DNA from: SAR202 cluster bacterium
GTDB taxonomy: Bacteria > Chloroflexota > Dehalococcoidia > SAR202 > CAJWER01
Direction: 5' to 3'
Assembly: GCA_030740335.1 (NCBI GenBank)
Contig: JASLXL010000067.1
Coordinates: forward strand, 1 to 6,348
DNA length: 6,348 nt
Part shown: positions 5,667 through 6,348 of the stretch, piece by piece
Numbering within the stretch: position 1 is the stretch's first letter
Layout: each line of letters opens with the position of its first letter
Position numbers and translations under genes: made by a program
The notes under the pieces: model-generated
Databases searched by the model: none
What the model saw: only the letters and a program-made list of their open reading frames with translations
What the model was told of the DNA's origin: nothing

Positions 5667-5694
5667 ATAATACCGCGCGTATGCGCCCAGACAA
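5667..5694 (-). promoter_or_regulatory. Promoter candidate for oxidoreductase B
   Basis: On the minus strand TTGTCT (5694-5689) and TATTAT (5672-5667) are 16 bp apart. The -10 matches TATAAT at 5 of 6 positions and the -35 matches TTGACA at 4 of 6. Transcription from here gives a leader of about 200 nt carrying two hairpins. Confidence 0.4.
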
Positions 5695-5718
5695 CGTCGG
5701 CAACCAGACAGTCAGACG
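5687..5718. repeat. Repeated CCAGACA motif in the divergent promoter region
   Basis: CCAGACA occurs at 5687-5693 and 5704-5710, and the shorter core CAGAC again at 5713-5717. The first copy overlaps the -35 of the minus-strand promoter candidate, and all three lie upstream of the plus-strand -35 at 5735. Short direct repeats in this position suit a regulator site, but none is identified. Confidence 0.35.
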
Positions 5719-5734
5719 GAACCTCTGGAGACTA

Positions 5735-5763
5735 TTGCGCCTCCAACCGCAAGCTCTTAATAT
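5735..5763 (+). promoter_or_regulatory. Weak promoter candidate for oxidoreductase C
   Basis: TTGCGC (5735-5740) and TAATAT (5758-5763) are 17 bp apart. The -35 matches consensus at 3 of 6 positions and the -10 at 4 of 6, in the most AT-rich patch before the gene. The leader would be about 90 nt. Confidence 0.28.
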
Positions 5764-5860
5764 GCCTGTGGACACAAGGGGTGGAGATCCCAACTCGCAG
5801 CCGAGTCGTCCCACTGGAAGTGGTGACAGCCAAAGAGCAAGGCATGTTAAGGAGACGCCT

Positions 5861-6348
5861 ATGACATCAAAGCGAGAGTTACGGGTTGGACTGGTTGGAT
5901 ACCGCGGACGCGGGAGAGGGCTGGCGCTCTCCTGGCAGGGTGTGGAAGGCGCCAAATTCGTCGCCCTCGCGGACGACAACCTGGAGCACATAGCCGACGC
6001 CAAGAAGACATTGGGCGACATCGAGACCTACGATAGCCACAAGGCCATGCTGGACAATGCGAACCTCGATATTCTGACTGTAGCAACCCGGGCGGTTTTC
6101 CGACCGCCAATTATTCGCGACGCGGCGGCTTCAGGTATTGGTGGTATATACGCCGAAAAGCCGATCGCGAATTCACTGGCAGAGGCCGACGCGATGATCG
6201 AGCAGTGCAAAACATCTGGCACTGTACTCACAATCGGCCACCAGCGACGCTGGGCCGCGCCGATCCTCAAAATCCGTGATGCCATCAGAGACGGGGCAAT
6301 AGGACGGCTCACCCACGGATACGTGTACTGGTCGACAGCAAGGGTCGG
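5861..6348 (+). CDS. Gfo/Idh/MocA-family oxidoreductase (oxidoreductase C), N-terminal part (runs off right edge)
   Basis: The plus-strand frame is open from ATG 5861 to the last base, giving 162 codons and 2 extra bases without a stop; the rest lies beyond the window. AAGGAG at 5849-5854, 6 nt before the ATG, is the strongest SD in the window and fixes the start. The protein starts MTSKRELRVGLVGYRGRGRG. The nucleotide loop GYRGRG (13-18) has Arg15 where GxGxxG has its second glycine, as in oxidoreductase B. It then shows DNANLDILTVAT (65-76), the EKP signature at 99-101 and GHQRRW at 126-131. These place it in the Gfo/Idh/MocA family. The catalytic His region and substrate domain are not in the window, so nothing can be said of substrate. 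It is divergent from oxidoreductase B and shares with it the ANLDIL segment. Confidence 0.9.
   Translation, partial: MTSKRELRVGLVGYRGRGRGLALSWQGVEGAKFVALADDNLEHIADAKKTLGDIETYDSHKAMLDNANLDILTVATRAVFRPPIIRDAAASGIGGIYAEKPIANSLAEADAMIEQCKTSGTVLTIGHQRRWAAPILKIRDAIRDGAIGRLTHGYVYWSTARV

Larger units (their letters stand above)
5462..5860. other. Divergent regulatory gap between oxidoreductases B and C
   Basis: This 399-bp gap has no convincing gene; open frames crossing it lack any family pattern. It holds back-to-back promoter candidates (minus 5667-5694, plus 5735-5763), CCAGACA repeats between and over them, a GC-rich hairpin at 5573-5598, and the SD hairpin of oxidoreductase B. A 5-bp dyad CCACT-gga-AGTGG lies at 5811-5823 in the leader of oxidoreductase C. 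Confidence 0.55.

Noticed and set aside
5541..5864. Possible 107-codon gene in the gap between oxidoreductases B and C
   Set aside because: It has no SD or family pattern, and covers both promoter candidates and a GC-rich hairpin. It ends across the ATG of oxidoreductase C.
1..6348. CRISPR arrays, tRNA or rRNA genes, transposases, integrases, phage genes
   Set aside because: No regularly spaced repeats, no cloverleaf-like segments and no frames with such family motifs were seen on either strand.

Overview
The window is high-GC bacterial chromosome with genes on both strands, short gaps, and Shine-Dalgarno (SD) starts for most genes. The N-terminal pattern of the FtsX-type permease, a lipoprotein with a long Thr/Ala/Pro/Val linker, and several Gfo/Idh/MocA dehydrogenases within 6 kb all recall Chloroflexota (SAR202 or Dehalococcoidia-like lineages). 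This assignment is inference: there is no rRNA or other marker here. No tRNA, rRNA, CRISPR array, transposase or phage gene was seen.

Layout from left to right: (1) the 5' part of an ABC-transporter permease on the minus strand (663 down to the left edge). (2) A divergent promoter gap (664-988) holding a nearly perfect 15-bp inverted repeat whose two arms each contain an outward-facing extended -10 promoter. (3) Gfo/Idh/MocA oxidoreductase A, plus strand, 989-2101. (4) A convergent gap with a 13-bp-stem hairpin. (5) A small lipoprotein with a DUF4352-like C-terminal domain, minus strand, 2295-2942, with a good promoter. (6) A divergent lipoprotein with a Thr/Ala/Pro linker, plus strand, 3223-4107. 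The linker contains a 45-bp tandem duplication. A 54-residue, two-helix membrane protein (4163-4327) follows and is probably co-transcribed. (7) A convergent gap with an 11-bp-stem hairpin. (8) Oxidoreductase B, minus strand, 4397-5461. (9) A 399-bp divergent regulatory gap with two back-to-back promoter candidates, CCAGACA repeats and two hairpins. (10) The start of oxidoreductase C, plus strand, 5861 to the right edge.

The three dehydrogenases share the EKP signature and a RRW motif but differ in the dinucleotide-binding loop and near the catalytic His. They look like diverged paralogs with separate substrates, probably sugars, inositols or related polyols, and not steps of one visible operon. 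The two lipoproteins and the small membrane protein are envelope proteins of unknown function. No complete new system can be demonstrated. The most interesting items are the mirrored promoter pair, the dehydrogenase cluster with non-canonical motifs, the unannotated 54-residue membrane protein, and the structured leader of oxidoreductase B. Two real genes (1-663 minus and 5861-6348 plus) run off the window edges and are easy to miss.
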